A stretch of 64,000 bases of DNA from Arbacia lixula (GCA_963669155.1 OZ022591.1:12448707-12512706), one strand, 5' to 3'. Shown: positions 29,274 to 39,785, counted from the stretch's first letter. The notes: a model not told the origin generated them from the sequence alone. Made by a program: numbers and translations.

Positions 29274-29815
29274 CAATTTTAGTTAACCAGTTGTGTGAAT
29301 ACTGTATTAAATTATTTCACTAGTTGGTCACATATAAATCATAGAGAAACTTGACGAAATGCATTCATTTCATCACAAACCTGAAAATCACGAATATCAA
29401 CAAGGGTATGAATAACTTTGAGGACGACTTCATATATTCTTATCACAATCTCAGTAACGCACTAACCGGTATGCATAAGTCAATTAATGGAGAAAACGTA
29501 CTACTTGCACAATGTCTGCCTCCAAAGCTCAGCTTTTTTTCAAAATACAAATGAGAGGTGGAGTTCACTTTGATATCTTTCATCTGTCTACAATGATAAC
29601 GCCTTATATAAAAAGAAAAAAAAGAGGAAACAAGGCCCCTCCCTTTTCCTTGTGGTTCCTGGAAGCTTATTGAGGGATTTTAAAATGGTGAGAATTTGAT
29701 CGCGTCTCCAAAAAGGTGTGCCCTATTTGAATTGAGCAATTATAATGATTTTGTGTATTAACTGCAGGCCCTGTTAGTGTTGGCCTATTGCTCTTTATGA
29801 GCCGGGAACGACGAT
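29274..29815 (+). repeat. Repeat R, copy 1
   Basis: Runs from ACAATTTTAGTTAACCAG to CCGGGAACGACGATCATG. It matches 31213-31745 in the same orientation at about 90 percent by eye, including the shared 26-residue frame start MTKCIHFITNLKITN. The frame ends early in both copies. No gene function is assigned; it is probably an old transposon or a segmental copy. Confidence 0.8.
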
Positions 29816-30221
29816 CATGTACACTGTATTATACATTATACATTATACATGTACATTATACAAGGTGTTAAAAGAAAATTAATGACACTTGACAAATGAT
29901 TTCAAAAATAAATTACAACTCAAATCAAGCTGAAATTGGTTCATAAATAAATTTTCACGTAATAATCCTTCGACAAATGTGGATCTAAACATTTGTGTGT
30001 ATCAGTTGATTTATTCAGAACACAAACAATAATCGATGAAATGTCATAAAATTTGCTTATAACAAAATTGACATCCTTTGAATTTATGATGTGTCAATTT
30101 CAACTTGATTCGTGTTGTGACCTATCTTTCAAGGGTCAAAAGGTTTGTTGGACAGCTAAGTACTTTTAGCATGTGATGCACTGTGTGTACAGGACCAGAA
30201 TTTCAAAACAAAGAACAAAAA

Positions 30222-30292
30222 TGCATCGGCCGGGAATCGAACCCGGGTCGCCCGCGTGGCAGGCGAGCATTCTACCACTGAACCACCGATGC
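30222..30292 (-). tRNA. tRNA-Gly(GCC), copy 1
   Basis: 71 bases with a complete cloverleaf: GCATCGG/CCGATGC acceptor stem, anticodon GCC after CCT, B box GGTTCGATTCC, discriminator A. A T-run (TTTTT) follows directly as Pol III terminator. No intron. Confidence 0.97.
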
Positions 30293-30760
30293 TCACATAA
30301 TCTTCGGATCTAATGTAATATTAATAAAGTTTATTTTGACAATGCCACCCCTCTCTCCATCTCTCTTCCTCTCTTTCCATCTATATCTCTCTCCCTCTCT
30401 CTCTCCCTATCTTCTCCCTCCCTCTCTCCGTCTTTGTCTCACTCTTTCCCCTTTTCTCTTTCTCCCTCTTACCCCCCTTTCCTCGTGTTCCTAGCATCTC
30501 AATCCTCTAATGTCTTCCCTCACCTCACCTAATTCTTTGACAAGACTGTGTATCAGATAACTTATTCAGAACACAAACTATAACTGATGAAATTTGTTTA
30601 AAAAGAATTGACACCATTTTGACTTTATATATCTATTTCATCGTGATTCGAGTTGAAACTTATTTCATAAGTGTCAAAAGTTTTGTTGAACACCTAGTAA
30701 TTTTAGAATGTGATGCACAAGGTGTACAGGACCAGAATGACTAAGCAAAAGAACAAAAAA

Positions 30761-30831
30761 TGCATCGGCCGGGAATCGAACCCGGGTCGCCCGCGTGGCA
30801 GGCGAGCATTCTACCACTGAACCACCGATGC
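30761..30831 (-). tRNA. tRNA-Gly(GCC), copy 2
   Basis: Identical to copy 1 over 71 bases, in the same orientation and 539 bases away. The T-run TTTTTT follows the 3' end. The flanks (TGGTCCTGTACAC and so on downstream) are diverged copies of those of copy 1, so the unit was duplicated with its surroundings. Confidence 0.97.
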
Positions 30832-30894
30832 TCACGTTATGTACAAGGTCTAATGATAACTGGTTCCAAAACTTTATTTTGGAAATGCCATCTC

Positions 30895-30897
30895 CCC

Positions 30898-30954
<57 letters not shown>

Positions 30955-30960
30955 TCACTC
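30895..30960. repeat. (CT)n microsatellite upstream of tRNA copy 2
   Basis: A C-run followed by about 25 CT units, about 65 bases from the tRNA start on its 5' side. The mirror copy before tRNA 3 (32795-32870) is the purine complement. Confidence 0.95.
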
Positions 30961-31035
30961 TCTTCCCTTTTCTCTTTCTCTCTCTTTCTCCTCACCCTTG
31001 CAACTCAACCCTTTAGTATCTTCCCTTACCTCACT

Positions 31036-31212
31036 TAAAGGGACAGTTCAACCTGAAATTATTTTGGGTTCAGACACATCCGATTAGTGAAGGTTTGGCG
31101 AAAATCGGTCAAAGGAAAACACTGAGTTATTTGAATTTAAAATTTTGATTTTGCGACGTCACATGGGAGCTGCTCTCTCATATTATTTCGAAAAAAGATA
31201 TGCATCCTTTTA
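31036..31212. mobile_element. Family A MITE, left half
   Basis: AAAGGGACAGTTCAACCTGA...GACGTCACATGGGAG...GATATGCATCCTTTTAC. Its mirror half lies at 32500-32755, so the element's two halves form the innermost part of the large inverted repeat, 1.29 kb apart. Confidence 0.8.
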
Positions 31213-31745
31213 CAATTTTAGTTAACCAGTTGTCTGGATACTGTATTAAATTATTTCACTAGTTGGTCACATATAAATCATAGAGAAACTTGACAAAATG
31301 CATTCATTTCATCACAAACCTTAAAATCACGAATATCAACAAGGGTATGAATAATTTTGAGGACGACTGTATATATTCTTATCATAATCTCAGTAACGTA
31401 CGAACCGGTATGCATAAGTCAATTAATGCAGAAAACGTACTACTTGCACAATGTCTGCCTCCCAAGCTCAGCTTCTTTTCAAAATGCAAATGAGAGCTGG
31501 AGTTCATTTGGATATCTTTCGTCTGTCTGCAATAATAACGCCTTATAAAAAAAAAAATCAAGGCCCCTCCCTTTTCCTTGTTGTTCCTCAAAGCTTACTG
31601 AGGAAATTTAAAATGGTGAGAATTTGGTTGCATCTCCAAAAAGGTGTGCCCTATTTTGAATCGAGCAATTATAATGATGTGTATTAACTACACTGTTTTT
31701 AGTGTTGGCCTACTGCTCTGTTTGATCCGGGAACGACGATCATAA
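31213..31745 (+). repeat. Repeat R, copy 2, in the loop of the large inverted repeat
   Basis: Direct copy of 29274-29815. It begins exactly where the family A left half ends, so it sits in the loop between the two halves. Confidence 0.8.
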
Positions 31746-31769
31746 TGTAACTAGTACATGTGAACTAAT

Positions 31770-32210
31770 AAGCCAGTTCGTAATTACAATTTGCGCATGA
31801 GCAGACGAAGGTCATAGTGACCAAACCAGCTTGTTGGTTTTTAAATCACTGAGATAAGCATCATCATTAATAAGTTATTTTAGAATATGCTTGTTATCCA
31901 ATTTATAAAAGAACACCAAGGTGTTCAATCATGGGGTATTTGACAACAGGCCAAACGACAACAATTAGTTTACAATAAACAATGTAATAGAAGCTTTCCC
32001 AATTGTTCACAGACCGTAGCCTACTATTCTTGTCACCTGTTTTGAGATGGTTCCTTTATTAGAGGTTGAATATCGCAAATTGCTATGTCGGGTAAGCACA
32101 TTACGTAACATCTCCTTTTGAAATGATATATTAATCAACTGCTTATCCTAATGAAAAAGGGAAAGGTCATAGTGACCAAACTTGCTCCAGAGCTAACTAC
32201 GAACTGGTGT
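31770..32210. mobile_element. Family M inverted-repeat element (about 440 bp)
   Basis: AGCCAGTTCGTAATTAC at the left is mirrored by GCTAACTACGAACTGGTG at the right. The self-complementary GGTCATAGTGACC occurs next to each end. No coding content. Confidence 0.6.
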
Positions 32211-32370
32211 ATTGTTCAACAAACCTGTTGACACTTAAAAAATAAGTACCAACTCGAATCACATTGAAATCAAAGGATGTCATTTTAAAAAGAAATAAAA
32301 ATCAAATTTCGTGACATTTCAATTATTGTTTGTGTTCTGAATAAATTCTGAATAATAAATCTCATGTGCA
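32211..32370. repeat. tRNA-less copy of the tRNA flank unit
   Basis: TTCAACAAACCTGTTGACAC through TTTGTGTTCTGAATAAATTC matches the 3' flanks of tRNA copies 3 and 4 but has no tRNA gene. A smaller fragment of the same text lies at 29865-29940. Confidence 0.65.
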
Positions 32371-32504
32371 CAATCTTGTTTTGTGACGTCACGTGCAAGG
32401 CGCTCTCCAATAATGTACAAAATGATAAATAGCTTTGTTACGGAATGTTTTTTTTGTACAGGTTTGTGTGTAAAACGTATTTCCAATGATGTGTACAATT
32501 TACA

Positions 32505-32755
32505 GGTAAAAGGATGCATATCTTTTTTTCGAAATATATTGAACACAACCATATGGGAGAGCACCTCTCACGTGACGTCACAAAATCAACATTTTAAATT
32601 CAAATAACTTTGTTTTCTCACGTGACGTCACAAAATCAACATTTTAAATTCAAATAACTTTGTTTCTCTTTGACCGATTTTCGCCATATATGTTTCTCTC
32701 ATGTGTCTCCTTTATTGAATCTCAAACAATTTCAGGGTAAACTATCCCTTTAAGT
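32505..32755. mobile_element. Family A MITE, right half with a 46-bp tandem duplication
   Basis: Mirror of 31036-31212, ending in CAGGGTAAACTATCCCTTTAA. TCACGTGACGTCACAAAATC plus the following 26 bases is present twice in tandem (about 32569-32614 and 32618-32663); the left half has it once. Confidence 0.8.
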
Positions 32756-32931
32756 GAGGTAAGGGAAGATACTAGAGGGTTGAGTTGCAAGGGGGAGGAG
32801 AAAGAGAGAGAAAGAGAAAAGGGAGAGAGTGAAAGGGAGAGAGAGAGGGGGGGGGAAGAAGGGAAAAGAGAGATGGCACTTGCAAAATGATTTTTGGAAC
32901 CAGTTATCATTAGACCTCATATATAATGTGA

Positions 32932-33002
32932 GCATCGGTGGTTCAGTGGTAGAATGCTCGCCTGCCACGCAGGCGACCCGGGTTCGATTCCCGGCCGATG
33001 CA
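32932..33002 (+). tRNA. tRNA-Gly(GCC), copy 3
   Basis: 71 bases, same as the others except A for G in the anticodon-stem 3' side (ACGCAGGCG instead of ACGCGGGCG). This turns the 29-41 pair from C-G to C-A. A box, B box and the TTTTT terminator are intact, so it could still be transcribed, with a weakened stem. Confidence 0.93.
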
Positions 33003-33516
33003 TTTTTGTTCTTTTGTTAAATCATTCTGGTCCTGTACACTTTGTCACATACTAAATTACTAGGTCTCAACAAAACTTTTGACACTTCAGAAATAAGTTT
33101 CAACTCGAATCAAGATGAAATAGACATATAAAGTAAAACAAAAATCAATATCAATTCTTCTTTAGAGCAAAATTCATGGCATTTCATCAGTTATTGTTTG
33201 TGTTCTGAATAGGTTATCTGATACACAGTCTTGTCAAAGAATTAAGTGAAGTGAGGGAGGACATTACCCGGGACATTACATGGTTGAGAATGCTAGGAAA
33301 TTGGGGTAAGAGAGAGAAAAGGAAAAGGGGAGAGAGTGAGAGAGAGAGAAAGACGGAGAGAGGGAGGAAGAATAGGGAGAGAGAGAGAGAGGGGGGGGGG
33401 GGGGTAAATGGAAAGAGAGATGGAGCGAGAGAGAGAGGGGGTGGGGAGATCGAGAGAGAGATGGCATTTTCAAAATGAACTTGATTAATATTACATTAGA
33501 TCTGAAGATTATGTGA

Positions 33517-33587
33517 GCATCGGTGGTTCAGTGGTAGAATGCTCGCCTGCCACGCGGGCGACCCGGGTTCGATTCCCGGCCGATGCA
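33517..33587 (+). tRNA. tRNA-Gly(GCC), copy 4
   Basis: Identical to copies 1 and 2 over 71 bases. TTTTTT terminator directly after. Pairs with copy 1 in the large inverted repeat. A purine tract (GA)n lies at 33310-33460, upstream. Confidence 0.97.
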
Positions 33588-33800
33588 TTTTTTGTTTAGA
33601 TGTTCTGGTCCTGTACACACTGTGCTACTTAGCTGTCCAACAAACCTTTTGATACTTGAAAAATAGGTCACAACTCGAATCAAGTTGGAATTGACACATC
33701 ATAAAGTCAAAGGATGTCAATTTTGTTATAAGCAAATTTTATGACATTTCATCGATTCTGTTAGTGTTCTGAATAAATTATCTGATACACACAAATGTTT

Positions 33801-34000
33801 NNNNNNNNNNNNNNNNNNNNNNNNNNNNNNNNNNNNNNNNNNNNNNNNNNNNNNNNNNNNNNNNNNNNNNNNNNNNNNNNNNNNNNNNNNNNNNNNNNNN
33901 NNNNNNNNNNNNNNNNNNNNNNNNNNNNNNNNNNNNNNNNNNNNNNNNNNNNNNNNNNNNNNNNNNNNNNNNNNNNNNNNNNNNNNNNNNNNNNNNNNNN
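33801..34000. other. Assembly gap (200 N)
   Basis: A run of exactly 200 N. A round-number run usually marks a gap of unknown size. It starts at the outer edge of the large inverted repeat, so the repeat or further tRNA units may continue inside it. Frames with runs of X across it are artefacts. Confidence 0.98.
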
Positions 34001-34625
34001 GTTTGCAACATTGAACAAAAAAAGACCTTGCAAGAACGGACACAACCTGCGATGGCAATTTCAAATGTCCCGAGTCTTATTAAATTTAGCTTTCACATAG
34101 TCTATCATATCTTGATTTACATTTTTGTACAAACGTGCATACAAGTCTGTTCAAATTAGAGAATGAGTAAAAATTCGCAAAGGCATCAGTAGCATATAAG
34201 GAGCTAGCGGTGTTCCATACATGAACTTTTATAATGTTGTCTCACTCTTGAAAAAACGATGTGTGATAATACATTATAAGCGCTACAATAGCGCATTGTT
34301 AATATTCATGTAAATTTTGTAATGAATTCTAAATAATTTTGATACGATTTTATTCGTCGTAAGACGCAGATTATGATATCCATGGTAGTTTTTTCGTTAT
34401 CAATCCTATAATAGTCGAATGAATACCCTCTACTTGCTTTTGTGTGCGTTAATGCTACTTTGAAGCGCTATATTATGTTAATAGGCCTGCTGTCAAACTT
34501 TATATCTTTTTCGATCTCAGTTTGTAGTAACAGCGTGAACATTTGCAGCTTTAATTCCCATCACATATGATCCAACGGATGACAACGTCAAGACTGGTCA
34601 CACTCTATTTCTAAATGTCACCTGG
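34001..34625. other. No gene seen
   Basis: AT-rich spacer between the assembly gap and tRNA copy 5. It does not match the flanks of the other tRNA units. Confidence 0.4.
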
Positions 34626-34695
34626 GCATCGGTGGTTCAGTGGTATATGCTCGCCTGCCACGCGGGCGACCCGGGTTCGATTCCCGGCCGATGCA
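34626..34695 (+). tRNA. tRNA-Gly(GCC), copy 5, altered D arm
   Basis: 70 bases. Acceptor stem, anticodon arm and B box are as in copy 4, but the D region reads GTGGTATATGC rather than GTGGTAGAATGC. This loses one base and breaks the D stem (C13 no longer faces G). The flanks differ from those of the other copies. TTTTT lies six bases after the end. It may be a weak gene or a tRNA pseudogene. Confidence 0.85.
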
Positions 34696-34699
34696 TGAC

Positions 34700-35135
34700 T
34701 TTTTACTTAAATAAACTAGTTTTCTGAAGAAAACGTGTAAGGTTAAAGATAACGGGAAAATATTGTCAAGTTATAAATTTGAGTCCGCAAACTTTAATAT
34801 AGATATAGATCTACATTTTGATGATTCTGTGATGATGTCACATTCGACAGTGATGTTCCTATTACTATAGCTTCTAAGTATTGTTACAGGCCATATTGCT
34901 AAATTAAAGTAGTACAGAAAAACAGAGAAACAGAATTGGAAAAAACGTAGAGAAAATCAGACCGAATGATAAGGAAATGGTGATTTTGCATTGAATTCTG
35001 ATAATTCACTTTTTTCTGGAACTCATCATTCCGAAATGACCTCACACTGTATGCTGCTGTGCATTATTGTTTCGGTTCACCATGCATACCCAGAGCACCT
35101 CTCTCACAGAGATACTGGTTTGGAAGGTTTGTAAA
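34700..35135. other. No gene seen
   Basis: AT-rich spacer, no supported signal. Confidence 0.4.
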
Positions 35136-35138
35136 TTA

Positions 35139-35586
35139 AAGGGATAGTTCACCATGTTTCAATAAAAGCAGACGCATGAAAGAAACGTATTAGTGAAGGT
35201 TTGACGGAAATTGGTCAAAGGAAAAGGAAGTCATTCGATTTCCCATAAGTTATGTTGTGTACAATTTTTTTGTAAAAAATGTGAATTTTCTTTAAAAAAA
35301 TACAATATGCATTCTTGTAACTGTGCGTTTGATACATCATCGGAAATACACATAACCATGTGAAGAAAACAAAAATCCGTTGTCAAAACCAGAAAAAAAA
35401 AATTGTGTAATTATATTATACACATTGGGAGACCACATCGCACGTGACGTTACAAAATTGAAATTTCAAAATCTAATAACTTTCTTTCCCTTTGACCGGT
35501 TTTCGTCAAATCTTCACGAATACTATTCTTCCATGTTCCTGCTTTTATTGAAACCAACTTATTTTCAGGGTGAACGATCCCTTTAA
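35139..35586. mobile_element. Family A MITE, full copy
   Basis: TTAAAGGGATAGTTCACCAT at the left and CAGGGTGAACGATCCCTTTAA at the right; TTAA lies at both borders. Arms share GACGGAAATTGGTCAAAGG and its mirror. About 450 bp, non-coding. Confidence 0.85.
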
Positions 35587-35589
35587 ACC

Positions 35590-36425
35590 TTTTATCTCCG
35601 AACCCATGCTCGACTCCGCCCGGGGAAACGTATGTGTTATCATCAATGTGCTTTGCAGGTGTTTTAACATTATTATTATTAAGAACATAATTTTGTTATC
35701 AGAGAGAACACAAAAAAATGTTAAGTCTCATTTCGTTGCGCAGTTGTAATGGAATCAAATATTTTTATCAGTTTAACAAACATATAACAGATATTAACAA
35801 ACAATTAATGATATATTAAATGTCAGTGCTGAGCATGGGACATCAAAGCATTGTCATGATTATGGACTGCTTTTGACATTCATTAGAACGCTTTATATAG
35901 TATCCATGCATATGCATATCTTAATATGCTCGAATTTCTTCTCCTTTCTAATCATCTACCTGCTTGCATGTAGCCTACAGAGAAAAAAAATATAGGATTT
36001 CGTGATTTATTCTTGAGCATATGCACGCAGTCGTGCATAAACTTCCCTATACTGTCATTTTATGATGGACCTATGTCTGATATTTTGTTTTGCAAGCTTT
36101 GCCCGTGTGTTCTTAGATAATTTTCTGCTTTTCTTGAGATCGGCATCTTACTGTATCATCAGGTTTTCATATCCAACTAATGTACCAACAAAAACATAAC
36201 GTTCTGAAAACTCTTGATGCACAAATGCAACACTGGTATAACATAGCCCGTTGTTTGAATTTTATTAATTTTGTTACATCAAAATTCTAGAAAAAAAAAT
36301 TTGGATGTACGAATTAACACATGTATCCATTATTATTTCTCATTAAATGTATTGGAAACCAAGCAGAAAATAATTAAACAAAATAAATCCAATTATAGAG
36401 TTAATAGCCAGCATAAAACTATAAA
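35590..36425. other. No gene seen
   Basis: AT-rich spacer, no supported signal. Confidence 0.4.
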
Positions 36426-36429
36426 TGAC

Positions 36430-36632
36430 GGAGGTGGCCATGGTGAGGAGATGCATGGTGGTGGTGGTGCCAGTGACCCGGGGTGGTGGTGGCGGTGGTG
36501 GTGTTGGCTAGGGGTGGTGGTGGTGGTGGTGGTTGTGGTGGTGACCCGGGGTGGTGGTGGCGGTGATGCATATGTGTGTCTGTGCGTGCAACTATAGGGG
36601 GTGGGGGAGGCGGGGGGGGGGGGGGGGGAGGG
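36430..36632 (+). repeat. (GGT)n-type microsatellite, G-rich
   Basis: GGTGGTGGT with ACCCGGGGTGG interruptions twice (36475-36500 and 36543-36560), then a G-run at 36612-36629. The Pro/His and Gly/Val frames over it are spurious. Confidence 0.93.
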
Positions 36633-36663
36633 TCCATATCAGTAAGTGGTTACCTTAACTTAA

Positions 36664-37186
36664 AGATTGTCCGTCCCTTTTGCAAGCTTAAAATTTGAAA
36701 TCGTCTATCACGATCGTAAATTGAAGAAAGTGTGATTCAAGACCATTTCTAAGAATATAGCATGTTGAAGCTTTCTTTATATGTAAAAATTTCAGCCGTT
36801 AAATTTCAAACCGTCTTTTTTCGTACTACGAAAAAAGTATTAGTCTTTGTTCCAGTATCTATGTGGTTATTATGCATGTGTGAATCCTAATTTTATTAGT
36901 AATTACCAAACTGTGGAGATGATTCCTTCTATAGAACATTTTTTTTCATAATGTGTTTTATAATTTAATAAACAGATTAATCAATAAAGCAGATATTTCA
37001 ACACAAACTGCTAAGAGCCTGAGGTAAAGGCTATTAATCAGACGTTGTTTACGTGCATTGTTTGACTTTTACACTACGTATCAGTTTCAAATTATGAACA
37101 TACAGCTTGCTAACATTTCTCTATGTGTTGCCAATGTTTCGATGGTTTTGTGGTGATCTGAAAAAGGGACGTACGGACTGTCTGTA
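36664..37186. mobile_element. Family L MITE, copy 2
   Basis: Starts AGATTGTCCGTCCCTTTTGC after TTAA (36660-36663) and ends CTGAAAAAGGGACGTACGGA... near GTAA. Highly similar to 17458-17976 throughout, with a small insertion near the right end. Confidence 0.85.
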
Positions 37187-37189
37187 ACT

Positions 37190-38065
37190 TTGCAAATTGA
37201 TCGTATTATACGGGAGCGAGGTAGCCCGGAATGTATACATGAGGTTAATAGGCCTAAAAATTTATAGGCACATTTATTGAATTGCGAGAGCATTATGGCT
37301 TAAAACATTATAGCTATTACTCAATCATTTTGAAAGGTAACCTGGCCAACAACACGCCCAAAGCTATACGAGAATCCCACATAAATCATCTCATCCACAC
37401 CGCCACCATCCTTGCCCCACATCTCACCTGTCATCAATTTGTAATTAGGTACTATATTTCTCTGGTCTGTATCGAATATTGTACGACTTCGCGTGTTCCT
37501 CGGTCGTACTCACCGAGGTAACTCACTATAAACAGCGGACATGGTGTCTCTATGCATAAGATTATAACGCATCTGTCATATTTTGAGTGCCTACTGTTTA
37601 TGAATAAGCAAATCATATGGAGGTGGCGTATTCCATAACGATGGGCTTTGGATAAAAGAAACCCAGCCCAACCATATCTTTAGTTCCTCTTTTGATGAGA
37701 ATTTTAAAGATTTTTAAAATATATATTCTACACCAATGATACACGTGTGGCCTGCACCAAAATAATTAGCAATGTAAACGCAAGTCAATCAACGAAATAA
37801 AGTCATGACCTCTCCCTCGACCCCCTTCCCCAATTAATTTTCAAACAGATGCTTTCATCTCGCAGCTGCAAAAACCGTACCTTGTTATTCTAACATTCTG
37901 ACAAACGCAACCGTTGTTTAATTTCAAAAGTCCATTTTGGCTAGTCAGTCAGGCGAGATATGAGCATTGTCTGTAATTGTGAGTAAATACAACTGGTCGT
38001 ATTGATTCCGTATTCAAGGTTATGGTACCGGCGTTGATGATCCTTTGGCTCATTGATACACGGCG
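37190..38065. other. No gene seen
   Basis: Spacer without a supported coding or repeat signal. Confidence 0.35.
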
Positions 38066-38316
38066 CTCAACCAATGAGAAAGCTGCTACTGTAATATACG
38101 TCAACAAACCAACTCCTTTGAATCTACAAGCGGGCACACGATCGCCCCGTGTTTCCGGCCGGGTACTGTACTGCAGCCGATCGGTATTTTACGGAATACT
38201 GTCTGGAGTACTACCCTTTGAACGGGTGAGGCTTTCTTTTACAGCGACTTGCCGAGGAATTGGTCCTTCATCCCGAACTGAGGCTCAGAAAGTAGATCCG
38301 ACAGATCACCAGGCAG
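38066..38316 (+). promoter_or_regulatory. Promoter-like CpG stretch with possible first exon
   Basis: A CCAAT box at 38071-38075 is followed by a CpG-richer stretch (38140-38290) that ends CACCAGGCAG|GTTGGT, a fair donor at 38317. A second GC-rich patch lies at 38405-38445. No downstream exon was recognised, so this may be a small promoter with a non-coding first exon, or nothing. Confidence 0.22.
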
Positions 38317-39186
38317 GTTGGTAATTGTTTCAAGTATTAAAACTGAGCTCTGACATGATATAATCTACAGTAGAAATTTACTGAAATTGAAAAGGAGCTG
38401 TTGCCGCATCGCCCCGCCCCCGGAGCGGGCCGACTGGAAGCTCCGAGTTTTTTGTACAGCTATTATACATAAACGTTACCGCTATCACAATGAATGTACA
38501 TGTACATGCATGTAGTAATGCTGTTCACGAACTCATTCCAACTTTCGTTCGTTAGGGTCTAAATTGTGAGTGTAAAGTTAACTGTTGTTAATGATAGGAT
38601 ACATTCTGTACATGTATATCTTGTTCTGCTTGCGCTGTTGGCTGTTACATGGGGTAGACTTCGGTTGGAACAAGTGTGAGTTAAATTAACACTAGACTAA
38701 ATCAAAGACCTAGTCTACTTAAAGTTAAACTATTCATGTGATTCCACTCTTTGACAAATGAGGATCAAACTTGATTTGTCAATACAGTGGGTTAGTAATA
38801 TTAATGTTAGACCTACTAGTATGTACTTTCACTGAAGTTAGCTTTCAAGTTTCATGCAGGGGTCTATATTCATCAAACTACATCATCAGCCCATAAACAA
38901 GCAAGCACAATTAGAGGAAATAGAGGCAGCTGCAGCTGCACCCCCCCCCCCCCCCCTTCCCACCAAAGAAAGAAGGGAACAGATCAACAGAACATGTTGT
39001 TTTTGCTGGTTGATTCTAGGCACATGTTCAATCACACTCGATTATGTACACGCCGGTATGTTTGTGCGCTTCTAATTTATGTGAGGGGACAACTTCTAAA
39101 TTATGCAACAAGTGAAATTAGATTAAGAGAGGGAATCAAAATGTATGTTTAGCTCAAGATGTACTTAAATATGAAAAAAAATTGTT

Positions 39187-39411
39187 GGCAATCCTGTACA
39201 ATAGGGGACCAGGCAGTATCGTACATGTATAATGCACGCAAATGGGAACACTGCAATACTGATTGTCGTTGGCAGAAAGTGACCTAGAAATCACTTTTTT
39301 TGACGAATTAAGCAGCGAAAATTTTGTCTAGGGTTAGGGTCAGGGTTAGGTTTAGGGTTAACATTCATAAAATTAGTGGGATACCCTGGTCCCCTATTGT
39401 ACGGGATTGCC
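39187..39411. mobile_element. Family S MITE (225 bp) with telomere-like interior
   Basis: GGCAATCCTGTACAATAGGG is mirrored by CCCTATTGTACGGGATTGCC, with GACCAGG/CCTGGTC adding to the arms. The interior holds AGGGTTAGGGTCAGGGTTAG (39328-39360). The 5064-5133 stretch looks like a second, decayed interior of the same family. Confidence 0.8.
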
Positions 39412-39785
39412 TGTTCTTAATGAACCCGCATACATGTATTTATGGGCTGGCTCCCGTTGATCATACGTATTGTGGAGCAGACCATTGCGCACAGTGGTCT
39501 CTGATCTGTAGGCTATAGGCTTTGGACGACCAGTCCAAAACCTCAAAATATAACAATCACTTTAAATTTGCGTAAAGTAAATTTCAGTTTAAATAGTTGG
39601 TTCTTCTTGTAATTTGTTCATATCTGCGTGATAACCTGATGAGCTGCAGATCGAAAAGCTTTGTTATCCAACATGTTACTGTTTAAAGCAATTTAAAGCA
39701 AATTTCCATTTTTATTATTGGGAGGGAAGTCCTGATACAGTATCTTCTTCCATTTTCCATGATTTTTACAAAATTTTATTTTTGA

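Larger units (their letters stand above)
29984..31212. repeat. Large inverted repeat, left arm (tRNA-Gly copies 1 and 2)
   Basis: Reads AACATTTGTGTGTATCAG at the outside, then tRNA copy 1, a pyrimidine-rich tract (30350-30500), tRNA copy 2, a (CT)n tract (30895-30960) and half of a family A element. The right arm at 32500-33800 is the reverse complement in the same order, so copy 1 pairs with copy 4 and copy 2 with copy 3. Confidence 0.88.
32500..33800. repeat. Large inverted repeat, right arm (tRNA-Gly copies 3 and 4)
   Basis: Reverse complement of 29984-31212 in the same order: family A half, purine tract, tRNA copy 3, flank, purine tract, tRNA copy 4, flank. The arm ends at CACACAAATGTTT, immediately before the N run, exactly at the left arm's outer limit. 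Confidence 0.88.

Noticed and set aside
29351-31493. Paired 67-codon frames starting MTKCIHF as a duplicated small gene
   Set aside because: The frames are short, lie in repeat R, and the rest of the repeat is equally similar, so the protein is not specially conserved.
30222-33587. tRNA-derived SINE copies rather than tRNA genes
   Set aside because: Cloverleafs are intact and nearly identical, Pol III terminators follow directly, and the similarity extends upstream of the tRNA, unlike SINEs.
33726-34100. Frames made mostly of unknown residues
   Set aside because: They run through the 200-base N gap.
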